Shown here: in pieces, positions 37,258 through 48,454 of the stretch
Layout: each line of letters opens with the position of its first letter
Position numbering within the stretch: position 1 is the stretch's first letter
Made by a program: the position numbers and the translations under genes
Notes under the pieces: generated by a model
What the model was told of the DNA's origin: nothing
The model's database searches: none
What the model saw: the letters and a program-made list of their open reading frames with translations, nothing else
NCBI GenBank assembly: GCA_032871835.1
Contig: CM065301.1
Coordinates: 37,952,405 to 38,016,404 of the forward strand
Source of the DNA: Dipteronia dyeriana
Taxonomy: Eukaryota; Streptophyta; Magnoliopsida; Sapindales; Sapindaceae
Direction of reading: 5' to 3'
DNA: 64,000 bases

Positions 37258-37622
37258 CAATTGTTGCCGAGTATCTTATTAAACCGGCTATTGGAATATT
37301 TATACCAAGTATCTTATTAAACTGGCTATTTCTGATGTTCGGGTAACTTCACCAAGTATCTTATTAAACTTGTTTCGTTACCCGAATAATTTTTAACGCC
37401 AAGTATCTTATTAAACTGGTTGTTTCTGATGTTCGTGTAACTTCACCAAATATCTTATTAAGCTCGTTTCGTTACCCGAATAATTTGTAACACCAAGTAT
37501 CTTATTAAACTGGCTGATTCTGATTTTCAGGTAACTTCACCAAGTATCTTATTAAACTTGTTTCGTTACCCGAATAATTTTTAACGCCAAGTATCTTATT
37601 AAACTGACTAATATTATTAACC
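37258..37622. repeat. 47-bp tandem repeat, about 7.5 copies, alternating A/B forms (94-bp dimer)
   Basis: ccaagtatcttattaaac begins at 37305, 37352, 37399, 37446, 37493, 37540 and 37587, exactly 47 bases apart. Odd units end ctgatgttcgggtaacttca; even units end gttacccgaataattttta. It lies between integrase and the antisense ORF. Confidence 0.95.
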
Positions 37623-38105
37623 GAGTTATCTTAAAACAGAAGTAGATTTATACTTGTGTTTCATACTCGGTTGCTACCCAAACATTACATCAAGGCTCAC
37701 CATGATCATATGTTCAAGTCCTTACACATTATCGAGGACGTCTCTCCAGTTTTTCTATGCAAGGGTTTACCGAATCGTTAAGCTTTTCGAACCGCTTAAC
37801 ATAGCTACACATTTCACCAGAATTTTTTTCGATAGCATCCCAAGCTTTTCCAGAATATGGTGTATCGAGTTTGACTTTTTGCTAAGGTCAATTGACCTTG
37901 CTCGACTGGCATGCTTCTTCGAGCTTCTCTGCCCATTCGGGAATCAATGGCCCTGAGTATTCTATTTGCATGTTCTTATTATCATGCTCGTCTTTCATAT
38001 GTTCTTATTATCATATGCTTTATTTTTCGGAACTCCCGAGTTTGACTTTTATTTATAACTGCAAAACCAACAAAAATTTAAATTCCAAAACTAAAATTGT
38101 CCTTA

Positions 38106-38294
38106 CTAAAGGAAACAAAATAATTTAAGGATAAAAATCTTCAGATATTGGGCATTGCATGGTCGGGGTAAAACTCCTCCATTGGGTCGTGCAATCCAAT
38201 ATGCTCCATGGCCAGCTATTCTTTCGATTTTGTATGGGCCTTCCCACTTATCGACCAGGGAACCTGCAACTTTATTTTTTGTATTCAATGACAC
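38106..38294 (-). pseudogene. Tat-1 integrase C-terminus with GPY/F module
   Basis: KVAGSLVDKWEGPYKIERI then GAYWIARPNG: the GPY/F module that ends many gypsy integrases. It is in a different frame from the catalytic core. Confidence 0.8.
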
Positions 38295-38593
38295 CTTTCT
38301 GAGTACCAGGTCTCCTAGTTGGAATTTTCTGACCCGAACATGAGAGTTGTAGTGGCGAGCTACTCTTTACTGATATGCCATATTTCGTATTTGGGACTTC
38401 TCCCTTTTCTTTTCTTTTCTAGCTCATCCAGACTTTGTAACAGCATGTCAACATTATGCTCTTCATTATATAGCATGACCTGGGGTGATGCATATGACGT
38501 TTCTACGAGAATAACAGCTTCTGTTCCAAACGCTAAAGTGAATGGAGTCTCTCGTGTTGAAGTTTTTGCTATCGTCCGATACGTCCATAATAC

Positions 38594-39364
38594 TTAGGGA
38601 AGCTTTTCAACCCAACTTCCTTTATTGGCATCCAACTTTTCTTTGAGTGTATGCTTGATGATTTTGTTTACTGCTTCAGTTTTCCCGTTTGTTTGAGGAT
38701 GGGCAGGTGTGGCATAGTAATTGATAATTTTGTACTCCTTGCACAACTGTCTGAATTTCAGGTTATCAAACTGGGTGCCGTTATCAGTGATGATAGTGTT
38801 TGGGACTCCAAACCTGTAGAGGATATTCTTTTTCACAAAATTTATGGTATTTTCTTATGTGATATGCATTAATGCTTCAGCTTCTGCCCACTTCGTGAAG
38901 TAGTCAACGGCTACTATGACATACTTCGCTCTACCCCCTGTCCCATCAGGCATTGGGCCGATTAAATCCAAACCCCACATGGCAAATGACCATGGGGATG
39001 TGAGGTTTTTGAGTTGTTTAGGGGGTTTTTGGATATCATTAGCAATCTTTTGGCAAGTATTGCAACTCTCCGAACATCGTTGTGCATTTACGAATAAAGT
39101 AGGCCAATAATAATCTTGCCTGAGTACCTTGTGTGCTAAACTTTTACCCCCAGTATGGTTTTCGTAAATTCCCCCGTGGATTTCCTGTAATATCTGACAT
39201 GCATCTTCCTCTGACACACATCTTTGAAGTGTTCGGGAAAATCCTCTTCTGTATAGTTCTCCTCCGACCAATGTGTACCTTGCTGATAGATACCTAATTC
39301 GTTTTGCTTGTAGAGGATCTTCCGGGAGCACGCCTTCTTCCATGAACCTTTTCAGCTGGGTCAT
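38594..39364 (-). pseudogene. Tat-1 integrase, zinc and catalytic domains
   Basis: Zinc-binding part: HGGIYENH and CNTCQ (H-H-C-C). Catalytic core: D in GLDLIGPMP, D in ITDNGTQFDN, and E in TNGKTEAVNK, so the DDE triad is complete. A stop near 38855 splits it. A frameshift lies between 38594 and 38294. Confidence 0.9.
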
Positions 39365-39565
39365 CCAACCGTCTGACGGTGTTTGGATTTCTAAAATTTT
39401 AAAGTTTTTTGGCTCAACTATGCTCGATTTGAAGAGATGTGCAACTGGAATAGTTTTTGGCCTGATTGTGGTTGTTGCTGACTCTAGTTTGGATAAAGCG
39501 TCTGCCTTTTCATTTTCCTCCCTGGGGATCTGGGTGATTCTATATTCTTTGAATTTCTGGAGGAG

Positions 39566-39830
39566 TTATTTTACAATGTCATGATAGGCTATCATGCCTT
39601 CATATCTGGTTTGGTATTCGTCCAGCACTTGATTGACAACTACCTGTGAATCGTTAAATATCTTGACTTCATCTGCTCCGAGAGCTATGCAGACTCTGAG
39701 TCCAGCTAGTAGCGCCTCGTACTCGACTTGATTATCGGTTTCTTTGAAGTCAAACCTCATGGCATATTCGACATCATCTTCTTCCGAAGTACATACTACT
39801 ATCCCTGCCCCATGCCGTGAGTGTTTGAAG
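39566..39830 (-). pseudogene. Tat-1 second RNase H (archaeal-like, Tat hallmark)
   Basis: NQVEYEALLAGLRVCIALGA and FNDSQVVVNQV carry the conserved E and D positions of the extra RNase H found in Tat/Ogre-type elements between RT-RNase H and integrase. A stop at 39566 ends this piece; the ENEKADALSKL tail continues in frame near 39510. Confidence 0.8.
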
Positions 39831-39889
39831 AGCCATCAACATGTAATTTCCATGGGAAATTTTTATCCAACATCTTTTTTTGCTTCCAG

Positions 39890-40462
39890 GTTTGGTTCTG
39901 TGAACTCTGCTATAAAATCTACCACTGCTTGTCCTTTGAGAGATGTCCTGGGGACGTAGTGGATATCGAATTCACATAGCTCAATTTCCATTTGGTTAGT
40001 CTTTCTGAAATCTCTGGCTTTTGTAAAATTTACTTCAATGGGCAGTTAGTGAGAACTTGGATTGTATAAGACTGAAAGTATGACCTTAGCTTTCTTGCTG
40101 CCGAAACCAATGCTAGGGTCATTTTTTCTGCCTGTGAATATCTGGTCTCGGCTGGTAAAAGTGTCTTGCTGGTATAATACACTGGCTTTTGTACTCCATC
40201 TTCTGTTAAGTTCTGTAATTGATAATTATAAATGGAGTATCTCTCCCATTTGTGGTTTCGAGAGGATGAGAGCCTGCCCTAGGTACTCTTTAATTTTTAA
40301 GAATGCCTGTTCACACTCTTTGTTCCATTCGAGTCCTTTTTCCTTTTTAATTACTCTGAAAAAGGGTGCGCATCTGTCTGTGGCCTTTGAGATGAATCTA
40401 CCCAAGGAAGCTAAACATCCTGTTAAGTGCTGGACTTCTTTTAGTGTCCTTGGTGAGGTCAT
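39890..40462 (-). pseudogene. Tat-1 first RNase H (Ty3 type)
   Basis: Starts with the connection region (LKEVQHLTGCLASLGRFIS, APFFRVIKK) and the RT-linked RNase H region, much eroded after 40226. Recognisable pieces include VLYQQDT, IELCEFDIHYVP and VDFIAEF. Normal role: removal of the RNA strand during reverse transcription. Confidence 0.7.
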
Positions 40463-40465
40463 TCT

Positions 40466-41160
40466 CTACAGGGCTTGGATCTTTTTAGGATTGACTTCGA
40501 TTACAGTTTGGTGAACTTGGAAACCCAGGAACTTTCCTAAAGGAACTCTGAATAAACACTTGTTCAGATTCAGCTTCAGCTTCATTTGGTATTTCCTCAA
40601 AACATCAAATGTCTCTCGCAGGTCTGAGGTATACTTGTCTGCCGAGATGCTCTTGGTCAGCATGTCATCAATGTATACTTCCATGCTGCTTCCTATTTAT
40701 CGTGCGAAGATTCTGTTGACCAGCATTTGATATGTTGCCCCTGTATTTTTTAATCTGAAGGGCATCACTGTGTAACAGTACAAGCCCTGATCGGTTGTGA
40801 ACGCTGTTTTTTCTTCGTCCGTCTTGTTCATCCGGATTTGGTTATATCCCGAGTATGCGTCCATGAAACTGAGCAATTCATGGCCTGATGTAGCATCCAC
40901 CAGTTGGTCTATCCTTGAGAGTGGAAAACTGTCTTTTGGGAATGCTTTATTCAAATCTGTGAAATCTATGCACATTCTCCATTGTCCATTTTTCTTTTGG
41001 ATGAGGACTACATTAGCTACCCATTGAGGGTAGTTGATCTCTCAAATCGACCCTACAACGAGTAGCTTTTCCACTTCCTGTTTGATTGCCTGACTTCTCT
41101 CGAGATTGAATGACCTTCTCTTTTGTATCACTGGTTTTGCATTCGGGTCTACTGAGAGAT
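40466..41160 (-). pseudogene. Tat-1 reverse transcriptase
   Basis: RT fingers and palm: NGQWRMCIDFTDLNKAFPKD, FMDAYSGYNQI, then the active-site YIDDM at about 40670, LGFQVH, and the connection to RNase H. The catalytic Asp pair is present. Stops lie near 41045, 40694 and 40466. It shares the gag/protease frame. Confidence 0.9.
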
Positions 41161-41398
41161 GATGAGATATTATTCGTGCGTCTATCCCGACCATGTCTTC
41201 ATGACTCAAGACGAACACATCCTTGTATTATTTAAGCAGATCAGTGAGGCTTTGTTTGACTTTACCTTCCAAATTGGCCCCGATCTTGACCTTCTTATCT
41301 GGTTCATCTTCTTTCAAGATAATTTCTTTGACCGATTCATTTTTGGACTCATTCGAATCTTCCCTTGGATCAAATTCGAATGATAGTGACTTTTTATC

Positions 41399-41893
41399 CT
41401 AACTCTGCTGCGTTATAGTGCATACCTGTTCACCATCATTTATGTCTTTGTATACTGATATGTTGGCTTTTCGGGCCACCTCTTGGGACCCCTTGACTTC
41501 ACTGACCCCCTGTTCGGTCGGGAATTTGATCATCAATGTATAAGTGGCTGTTACGGCCCTAGTTTTATTCAAGAATGGCAGACCCAACAACGTATTATAC
41601 TGCCAATTGTCTAAGTCTACCACCACGAAGTCGAGCAATACAGTTCTCTGACACGGTGCCACTCCAATATTTACGGGTAGCTTTACCGTCCCGAGTGACC
41701 TGACCTCAATTCCTCCTAATCCTCTGAGTGAGGTATGAAAAGGCTGTAGATCCTTTCGGTCCAACCTGAGTTGATCGTAGACGGCTACATTGAGAATGTC
41801 TGCCGAACTTCCATTATCTATCAGGATTCTTCTGACTTTCAGATGACCAATCCGGGCACTTATGACCAGGGCGTCATTTGGCCGAACATCCAC
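41399..41893 (-). pseudogene. Tat-1 aspartic protease
   Basis: Retropepsin-like: the active-site motif appears as LIDNGSSADIL (D-N-G in place of D-T/S-G, a form common in this lineage), with the flap and hydrophobic second half (LLGLPFLNK) following. It is in the same frame as gag. Stops bound this piece on both sides. In an active element it would cleave the Gag-Pol polyprotein. Confidence 0.85.
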
Positions 41894-42013
41894 CCTATGT
41901 GAGTCTGCTTCTGTGAATATTATTGAGTCCCATCCTTCCTTTACCCTTTTCGGGTCTGATTAGACCGAGTTGACGTCAAAGTTCTGTCTTAACTCCATTG
42001 CTTCTCTGATTTC

Positions 42014-43786
42014 CTATGTTCGCTCTCGGTTACTTCTCCCAGTGGACGGTCCTCCAAAGATTGTTTGTATTACTTCATTGGCCTTTGGGCTGACCCTTTG
42101 ATTTCGACCAGAGCTGTGATCGGCCTTGATCTCTTTCTTTGTCTCTGACTTTTCATCCATTTTCAAGATTATATCCTGAAGGTGTCCTTCCCGAATGAAG
42201 GTTTCTATGTAATCTCTGAGCTGGTAACATTTGGAAGTCTCATGACCGGTTTCATTATGGAATCTACAGTATTTGGTTGTATCTGGCCATACAAACTGAG
42301 ACTGTTTGCGTGGCTCTTTTACCAGATTTTTCTCTTCTAGTATGGCCAGGATTTCCTCCTGCTTTTTCCGAAGAGGGGTGTAGTTGACGCATCTACCTCG
42401 CAATTTCTCCGTGATCTTTTCGGCATTATGCTCGTTTCCCCCGTCCTTATTTTTTTCTTTGTTGTTTCCTTTCTGTTTTCCCTTTTGGTTCTGCACCTTG
42501 GACTCGATGTTCTTTTCGGGTTTTCCTCAATGCATATAGCATCCTCCCGTGGCTAATTCTTTTTCTTCGGCTCCTCCCGCCATGTCCATCATATCTGAAT
42601 ATCTGGTTAGACGGGTTCTTCTTAAGTCAAAAGATAGCCGTCCATTCTGTAGATTGTTGATGAATGCAACAATTATCGTTTCGTCGTTTGCACTATCGAT
42701 TTCTGATACTGCTTGGCCAAATCTCCCTAGGTATTTCTTCAACGACTCATCTTTTCTTTGTTTTATCTAAGAAAGGTAAGCCACTGATTTTTTCCTGTGA
42801 ACGTTACTCAGAAATTGCCTTGAGAAACTCTTATTTAGTTCACTGAAGCTTCTGATGCTCGCTGGAGGCAATCTCCCGAACCATCTTGAGCCCGTGTCTC
42901 CTAGAGTTTGTGGAAAGTTGAGGCATAGTAAGGGATTATTGTGGGCAAACTGGGCCATATCACTTTTATAGCCTCTGACGTGTTCTTTAGGGTCTGTATC
43001 CTTATTGAACTGCTCCACGTGCGGTATCCTGAATCTTTATGGTAATGAAGTCCGCAAGATTTCCCTAGTGAATGGACTGTCAGAATCTTCATAAGAAAAA
43101 TCGTTGTACAGATAACGTCTGACCAGTGCGTCTATTTGAAGCCTATTGTTTTCGACTTCTCGAGTTAGGCTCTGAATTACGACATCTCTGTCTCCCACCA
43201 GACTTCCATGATGGTTAAATCTCTGGGTGATTGTCATTTCTCTCTCTGGCTCTTCACTTTGATACCGAGTTTCATGGGTTGATTCTTACAGGCGTATGGT
43301 TCTGTGATGGCGTTTAGGATGGTACCAATCACTATCTTTTGATGACGACCAATCCCTATGTCGGTCATGCTTGTAGTGTCTTACACGGGATATATGATCA
43401 TGGTTCTACCTCTGGCGTGGTTGTTCCTCTTCGGGTGTTTCACGTTCAGCCTGATTAATTGGAACAGAGTTCATTTCGGATTCCGGTGCATTTAGTTCTG
43501 GCTTCACTACAACCGAACGAAGCCTTGTAGGTGTGAGGTTAGGAGGTTATGCTTCTTTTGTAACTAGTAGATTAACTCCTTCCTTTGCTGCGTCTGCCAC
43601 CAACTGTTACAGCGCCTCGCGGAAGCATCGTGTTAGGTCTTCGCTGGTCGAAGGGATTTGTTGAATTCCTACCAGGGATGTTGGTTGGTTCTTAGTGGTT
43701 GCGGCGAGATCTCGTGAACTACTGCCAATATGGACATTATCTGGAGATTTTTGGATATCCCTATGACTGTTTCCGCTTCCCGCCAT
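42014..43786 (-). pseudogene. gag: Tat-1 gag (capsid and nucleocapsid), multiple stops
   Basis: The ATG at 43786 opens a frame that continues in register to protease. The N-terminal 180 codons are poorly conserved. The capsid core follows at about 43018-42640: WFGRLPPASIRSFSEL, then YLGRFGQAVSEI, as in the Retrotrans_gag domain. A basic linker and a Tat-style zinc knuckle (CRFHNETGHETSKC, about 42270-42230) follow. About eight stops interrupt it, for example TAA near 43037, TAG near 42764 and TGA at 42527. No frameshift is apparent. Normal role: particle formation and RNA packaging. This copy cannot make full-length Gag. Confidence 0.85.
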
Positions 43787-43813
43787 TACCTTTAATCAAA
43801 TCGAAGGTTCATG

Positions 43814-43832
43814 CCCCTCATTCTAGCGCCAA
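43814..43832 (-). other. Tat-1 primer-binding site
   Basis: Directly inside the 5' LTR the minus strand reads ttggcgctagaatgagggg. The tggcgc start, complementary to a tRNA 3' end carrying gcgcca, is usual for plant gypsy elements. The tRNA is not identified. Confidence 0.6.
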
Positions 43833-44100
43833 TTGTTGACGTCGTTTTCTGGATGTATGGGGAAAAGTCAACAAGATTGGATTTTAGCTGTGATTTCAAA
43901 GAGAGAGAGAAGGAGAAAGTAATCGGATGCACAAGTTTTACGTGGTAAAACTCCGATGACTGAAGAAATGTCCACGGGTGGCTGAATAATCAACCAAGCC
44001 AAAATCCATTATTGAAAACATTTACAACTCTCGATATCTTTTTTTCTCTCTGTATTTTTCTATATGTTTTCTGTGTGTCTTTTATGACTAGATTATGGGT

Positions 44101-44109
44101 CTATTTATA
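44101..44109 (-). promoter_or_regulatory. TATA box of the Tat-1 5' LTR
   Basis: tataaatag on the minus strand, in the direction of gag-pol transcription. It is kept in the other LTR (33032-33040). Confidence 0.6.
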
Positions 44110-44481
44110 TGTTCATAGAACCCTAATACTCTTTGTACAAGTAATAAAAGATATTTGTATTTAACTATGATTGGTTACTTGTTTGAAGTAGTTTGTCTTT
44201 CTTGTTTCGGAGACTTGTATTGAGATCGAATGTGACTCTAGTGATGTAGTCCAGTTAGAACTTATTACCTTATAAAAGCGTAGTCTTTTTGAAAAAATAA
44301 AATTGTTGCCTGTTTTGGAACCCTTTCTGTTTGGTATTTTATTCTTCTTGAAATTCTTATTTGATATGGATATCTTCACGTATTTTAACGACTCTTGACT
44401 TGTGTGAGCTACACGCTGGGGTTTTTATTTTGTTTTTTTCATGTTTGTCCAAAGTAGAATATGATATTAGCTGGTCCCGGA

Positions 44482-44563
44482 TGACGTCATCTGATCCCGA
44501 GTAGAAAATGTCATCAACAAGCCCCAACCATCGTTAACTGACCCCGAGTAGTATATGACGTCA
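44482..44563. promoter_or_regulatory. Two TGACGTCA (bZIP/CRE-type) sites in the Tat-1 U3
   Basis: Perfect palindromic octamers at 44482-44489 and 44556-44563, about 370-460 bp upstream of the LTR TATA on the transcribed strand. They lie within degenerate tgaccccgagtag repeats. Plant bZIP (TGA/CREB-like) factors bind such sites. The matching sites in the 3' LTR are also perfect. Confidence 0.55.
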
Positions 44564-44725
44564 GTTGACCCCGAGTAGATTTTGTTCAATACTTGTTTGT
44601 TCGGGCTTCTCTTCTTTGGTGATGTCTTGTAGGATATTTTCTGAATGCTTATTCGGATGTCCACCTGACAATTTTATCCTCTTTGTCAATGACGTGTATG
44701 TCTGATAAAATTTACATACGATATA

Positions 44726-45073
44726 AATATTTAGAGATTTTTAAATAAAAAAGATCATTTAATTATTCAGAAGATTAAATTCAGAATTTTATTATTATTT
44801 TACCATTATTTCAATTTTTTTTTTTAAAATTAATTTTTAAAATTTGGTCAAATGGCTATTTAAGACATTATTATATAGTTTCGGGTTTATACAATTATCT
44901 ATATAATCAGGGAAACATATTGTAATATGCCATAAAAGAAAAGTGGACGGTGTTAGACTTTGGATCTCTATTGTAAAGAAAATGAGAGTTCAAAGAGTTT
45001 AGTGATCATTTTAAGAATTCAGGAGGTATATCAGCAGTTCGCGATTAATTCAGAGGGTATCCGTACCATTAAG
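44726..45073 (-). repeat. Right TIR of the Mutator-like element
   Basis: Reverse complement of 31347-31690. Tat-1 inserted next to the inner end of this arm. Confidence 0.85.
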
Positions 45074-45082
45074 TATTAAAGA

Positions 45083-46660
45083 AGATAAAGTTGAAGATGA
45101 TGGTTTTGTACACCGAGCTTGCCTCATGTAAAGATGCACACAAAACAATAATCACATTATATAATTTATGAAAACACTATCAATTTCAAGAGTAAACAAG
45201 TAATGATAGTCATATTTTACAAAGAACTCTTAATTGAGTAATGTATATATATAATTTTGATTTATAAGGAGATTATTAATTTATTTGTCAAGTGACACCT
45301 ATGCGTGTTGTTTTATTTTTAAATATATTATCTTATAAATTTAACAAATTATTAATTTACCATATTTGTCCCAAGTCTAGACTGGCCAAAAATATTATTT
45401 AATCAAAGTTATTATTTATCAAGTATTAATTTATCAATGTTATACTGTATATGAATTTATATGAATTTTAAGTGCATTATATTTTAAGTTTTAATCTTTT
45501 TTTTTGTATTGTATGTTTAAATTAAAGTGTACATTTCAATTTAAGCATATTTTTAAATTTAATTGAATATTGAAATTTAAATTCATATCCTAAAATTTAA
45601 TTGTATTGTAAAATTTAAATGGTAAATGGTTTGAATATTCTTTTTTGGTTAAATGAAATGAGTCTATTTAGGTCGGGTATGAGTCATCCCGTCCAAACGG
45701 GTTCGGTATGGGAGAGAAATCTAAAACTCGTTCAGAGCATAGGTTGTGTATGGAGCTCTTTCCCCCAATCGAATTGCAAGTTTGGGGCATGCTGATTCGA
45801 CCCTGATCTGATTTGTTGTCATCCTTAACCAAGATATAGTGAGATCGAACACTATAAGCATAGTTCGAATATCTATTTTCATAATTGAAAGAAATCGGCT
45901 CTCAACATTAGGAGAGGTCTCCCTATGTTTATTGTGGTTTTTTAAGCAATGGTTGGGCAATATATATACAACGTGTAAGGTTTGAACCTTGATGGATTGG
46001 CCGTAATTGTGAAGTCTCCGGTCATCAAGGCATAGGTCATTACTAGTCTCATTTTTTTTTTAATACAGGTCTCAAGTGAGTTTTATTTGTTGGGAAAGAT
46101 TTAATTAAATGTTTTAATAAGTTTATGGTCAATGGCATAGTTTTAAAATGAGTAAAGACTTTGGCAAAAAAAAAAAAAACAACATTAAAAAAAAAGCTCA
46201 AAATGTTTATTTGTTTCACATCATATGCAATTGATCATTCACCAAATCATCATTGATTGAGACGACCAAAAAATGTTTCAGAGCCTCAAAAAAACGTTTT
46301 AAGTTATGAAAAATATTTGATCTGTTAAAGGGTCAAAGGTCCATTTGGGTTCAAGTCATTGTCACTTTTTCGTCAATTTTTACTGTTTTAATTTTTGTTT
46401 TTCCTTATAGAATTTATTCATCAATTGGGTGAGTACAAGTGTACAATTATTCTATGCCATTAAAAGCTTCTAAGTTTTGTCAAAGAATTTGTGATGATTT
46501 AAGACAACGCAAACTATAGATATATGAAAAAGAAAATAATTAGGGATTCAATCTTTAAAAAGAGTTATGCTATCCCAAATTTGATTCCCTGTTATTCCTT
46601 CTATGCTAGGAAATTGGATGCCATTCTTCCTTAATAAAAGGTCCAACTTGGAAGCTTTTG
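45083..46660. other. AT-rich intergenic region
   Basis: No supported gene. Around 45670-45720 a ggtcgggtatgag...acgggttcggtatggg stretch resembles the tip-proximal repeats of a DNA transposon, but no partner was found. The minus frame at 45721-45960 has no recognisable domain. Confidence 0.5.
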
Positions 46661-46669
46661 ATTGGCATA

Positions 46670-47500
46670 AACTTTCTTTTTTTCTTTTCTTTCCTTACTT
46701 TCACTTTTGGGTGAAAAGAATTTGATGGATTGTTATATAATTCAACCTTTATTTTTCTAATAAAATTGGACCGACCTATGGAAAAAACATCACAAGCGAT
46801 TAGAGGCCGAAAAACCCCTAAACAGTATCTATATATAGAATAAAAGAAAAGTAAAGAGCGACAAAAAGCAACAAAGCACAAAGAACAAGAGGAAACCAAC
46901 CCTAGACAAAAAGAGGCACACAGACCACACCAAAAAGAAAAAGAAAGTATCAAGAAAAACAAAAAGACTCTCAACCCATGCAATCAAGGCCAATTAAAGA
47001 AGAACAGGACGACGTGGTAGAGAACCACCAAGAATCAACCTAAAGCTCCAAAACATGTTTAGAAAGAGCATCTACAATCTGATTCCCCACCCTGAAAATA
47101 TGGAAAACCTGAAAATCCATCTGCGAGATCTGAAAGATACAGTGTTGCCACACCTGACAAACCCTTCAAGGAACCATCTCAGAACGAGAAGAAAGAAGTT
47201 GAACCACATAAGAAGAGTCGCTCTCAAGCCAGATCCGATGTCACCCATACTTCCAAGCAAAAATAACGGCCAAAGAGGCCACCAGAAGCTCGGTCTCAAA
47301 TGCGAAAACCGAGGAATAGCAAAACAACCCCTCATAAAGGCTCTATAGTTTCGAAAGATACCACCACAACCACCAACCCCCAGAGATCTCATAGTAGCAC
47401 CGTCTGTATTCATTTTGATCCAGCCAGGAGCCAAAGGCGACCAAACCACACTCTTGATCACCGGGGCTTTAAAAGAGTGAACCTGAAGACTAATGGGTCG
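46670..47500 (-). pseudogene. LINE 3' fragment with RNase H domain
   Basis: On the minus strand, from 47461: WSPLAPGWIKMNTDGA, then GGCGGIFRNYRAFMRGCFA, the start of the RNase H domain that ends the ORF2 of plant LINEs (catalytic D in NTDGA). A frameshift follows near 47300. In the next frame, Ser/Trp-rich pieces and IFRVGNQIVDALSKH (the usual C-terminal box) appear near 47080-47040. The rest (to about 46670) is a decayed 3' tail. It is 5' truncated. Confidence 0.7.
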
Positions 47501-47859
47501 TTTGTTTTTTTCACTTAAAACTTAATGAGTCTGAATCATAATTATTAAGTTGTTTTGTTTGTTTTTCTAAGTGGTCAAACAACATAAAAATCCTAAAAAA
47601 CAACTTAAAATAAAAAGTAAAAAATCTTGACTTTTCACTTAATTGCAAATCACTGAATTGCATTAAATACAATCCAAAATCTTTTCTTTCGATATTATCC
47701 TTCTATATATAACATGTTTCCAATTTCATCATAATTATATATGGTATATAAATATTTTATTTTAATATATTGCTTATTTTAAATAGTTTAAAAAAAAAAA
47801 CTATAATCACTTCTCATATTGATGTTTAATATTAATACTTTATTTTAATATTAGGGTGA

Positions 47860-47860
<1 letters not shown>

Positions 47861-47917
<57 letters not shown>
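47861..47917. repeat. (GT)n(AT)n microsatellite
   Basis: Five GT units then about 23 AT units. Confidence 0.95.
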
Positions 47918-47923
<6 letters not shown>

Positions 47924-48454
47924 TTTTGTGTGAGTTTTTACTTCTACCCCTTTCATTTTTTTTAAATATTTTCTTTTCTTAATAAAAATGAAGTTTATTT
48001 ATAATCGAAAAAGATCATGATCATATGTGTTTATATATAATTATTGTTTTTGGATTGTTTTTATTTCATAAAATATGTATAATTGTTTAACATAGATATA
48101 AATGTAAAATTACTTATTTTTAGACAATTTTACTTTTATAAAACAAATGTGTTGACAGTACATTCAGATGCGAGAAAAAAAAACATGTCATTCAGATTCA
48201 AATTTCAGTCTCTATTCAGTCTTCAGAAAAATTCAGGACTATTCAATATTCAGTCAAAAATATAAACGACCCCTAAATCAACAAAGAATCAAATCCAAGC
48301 CGTTAGCCTATGAAACCTCATGACAAACTAGAGAGAGAACGAATATAAAGTCTACTGACTTCCCTTCAATGATCCATTGATTATGAAACAACTTTACCAT
48401 TAATTTACAATAACCTCATTTGCTGTCAAAGAGGGTCAAACTTGACAAGAATAA

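Larger units (their letters stand above)
32763..44723 (-). mobile_element. Tat-1: Ty3/gypsy LTR retrotransposon (Tat type), 11.96 kb, defective
   Basis: Two direct 890-bp LTRs (tgttgacg...acgaca / acgata) and a perfect 5-bp duplication, taaat (32758-32762, 44724-44728), define it. Gag, protease, RT, RNase H, a second RNase H, then integrase run on the minus strand, so 43834-44723 is the 5' LTR. The order (integrase after RT) is Ty3/gypsy. The second RNase H and the antisense ORF downstream of integrase mark the Tat lineage. Between integrase and the 3' LTR are a 47-bp tandem array and the plus-strand antisense ORF. A rough hand count gives about 30 LTR differences in 450 bases, so the insertion is not recent. 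Confidence 0.93.
43834..44723 (-). repeat. Tat-1 5' LTR
   Basis: 890 bp. The terminal ca has become ta. It is the promoter LTR for the minus-strand gag-pol. Confidence 0.95.
31347..45073. mobile_element. Mutator-like non-autonomous element, about 1.76 kb, split by retrotransposon Tat-1
   Basis: A perfect 9-bp duplication, tattaaaga, stands at 31338-31346 and 45074-45082. Just inside are long inverted repeats of about 345 bp (31347-31690 and 44726-45073), starting tttaatggtac and, inward from the right, cttaatggtac. Nine-base duplications with long TIRs are the hallmark of Mutator-like elements. With Tat-1 and one copy of its duplication removed, 1761 bp remain: TIR, a fold-back of two 255-265-bp arms, microsatellites, TIR. 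There is no transposase frame. Confidence 0.85.

Noticed and set aside
38155..42846. Many plus-strand frames of 60-150 codons across 38-43 kb
   Set aside because: They are antisense shadows of the minus-strand Tat-1 gag-pol and carry no domain, unlike the antisense ORF at 34.1-36.5 kb.
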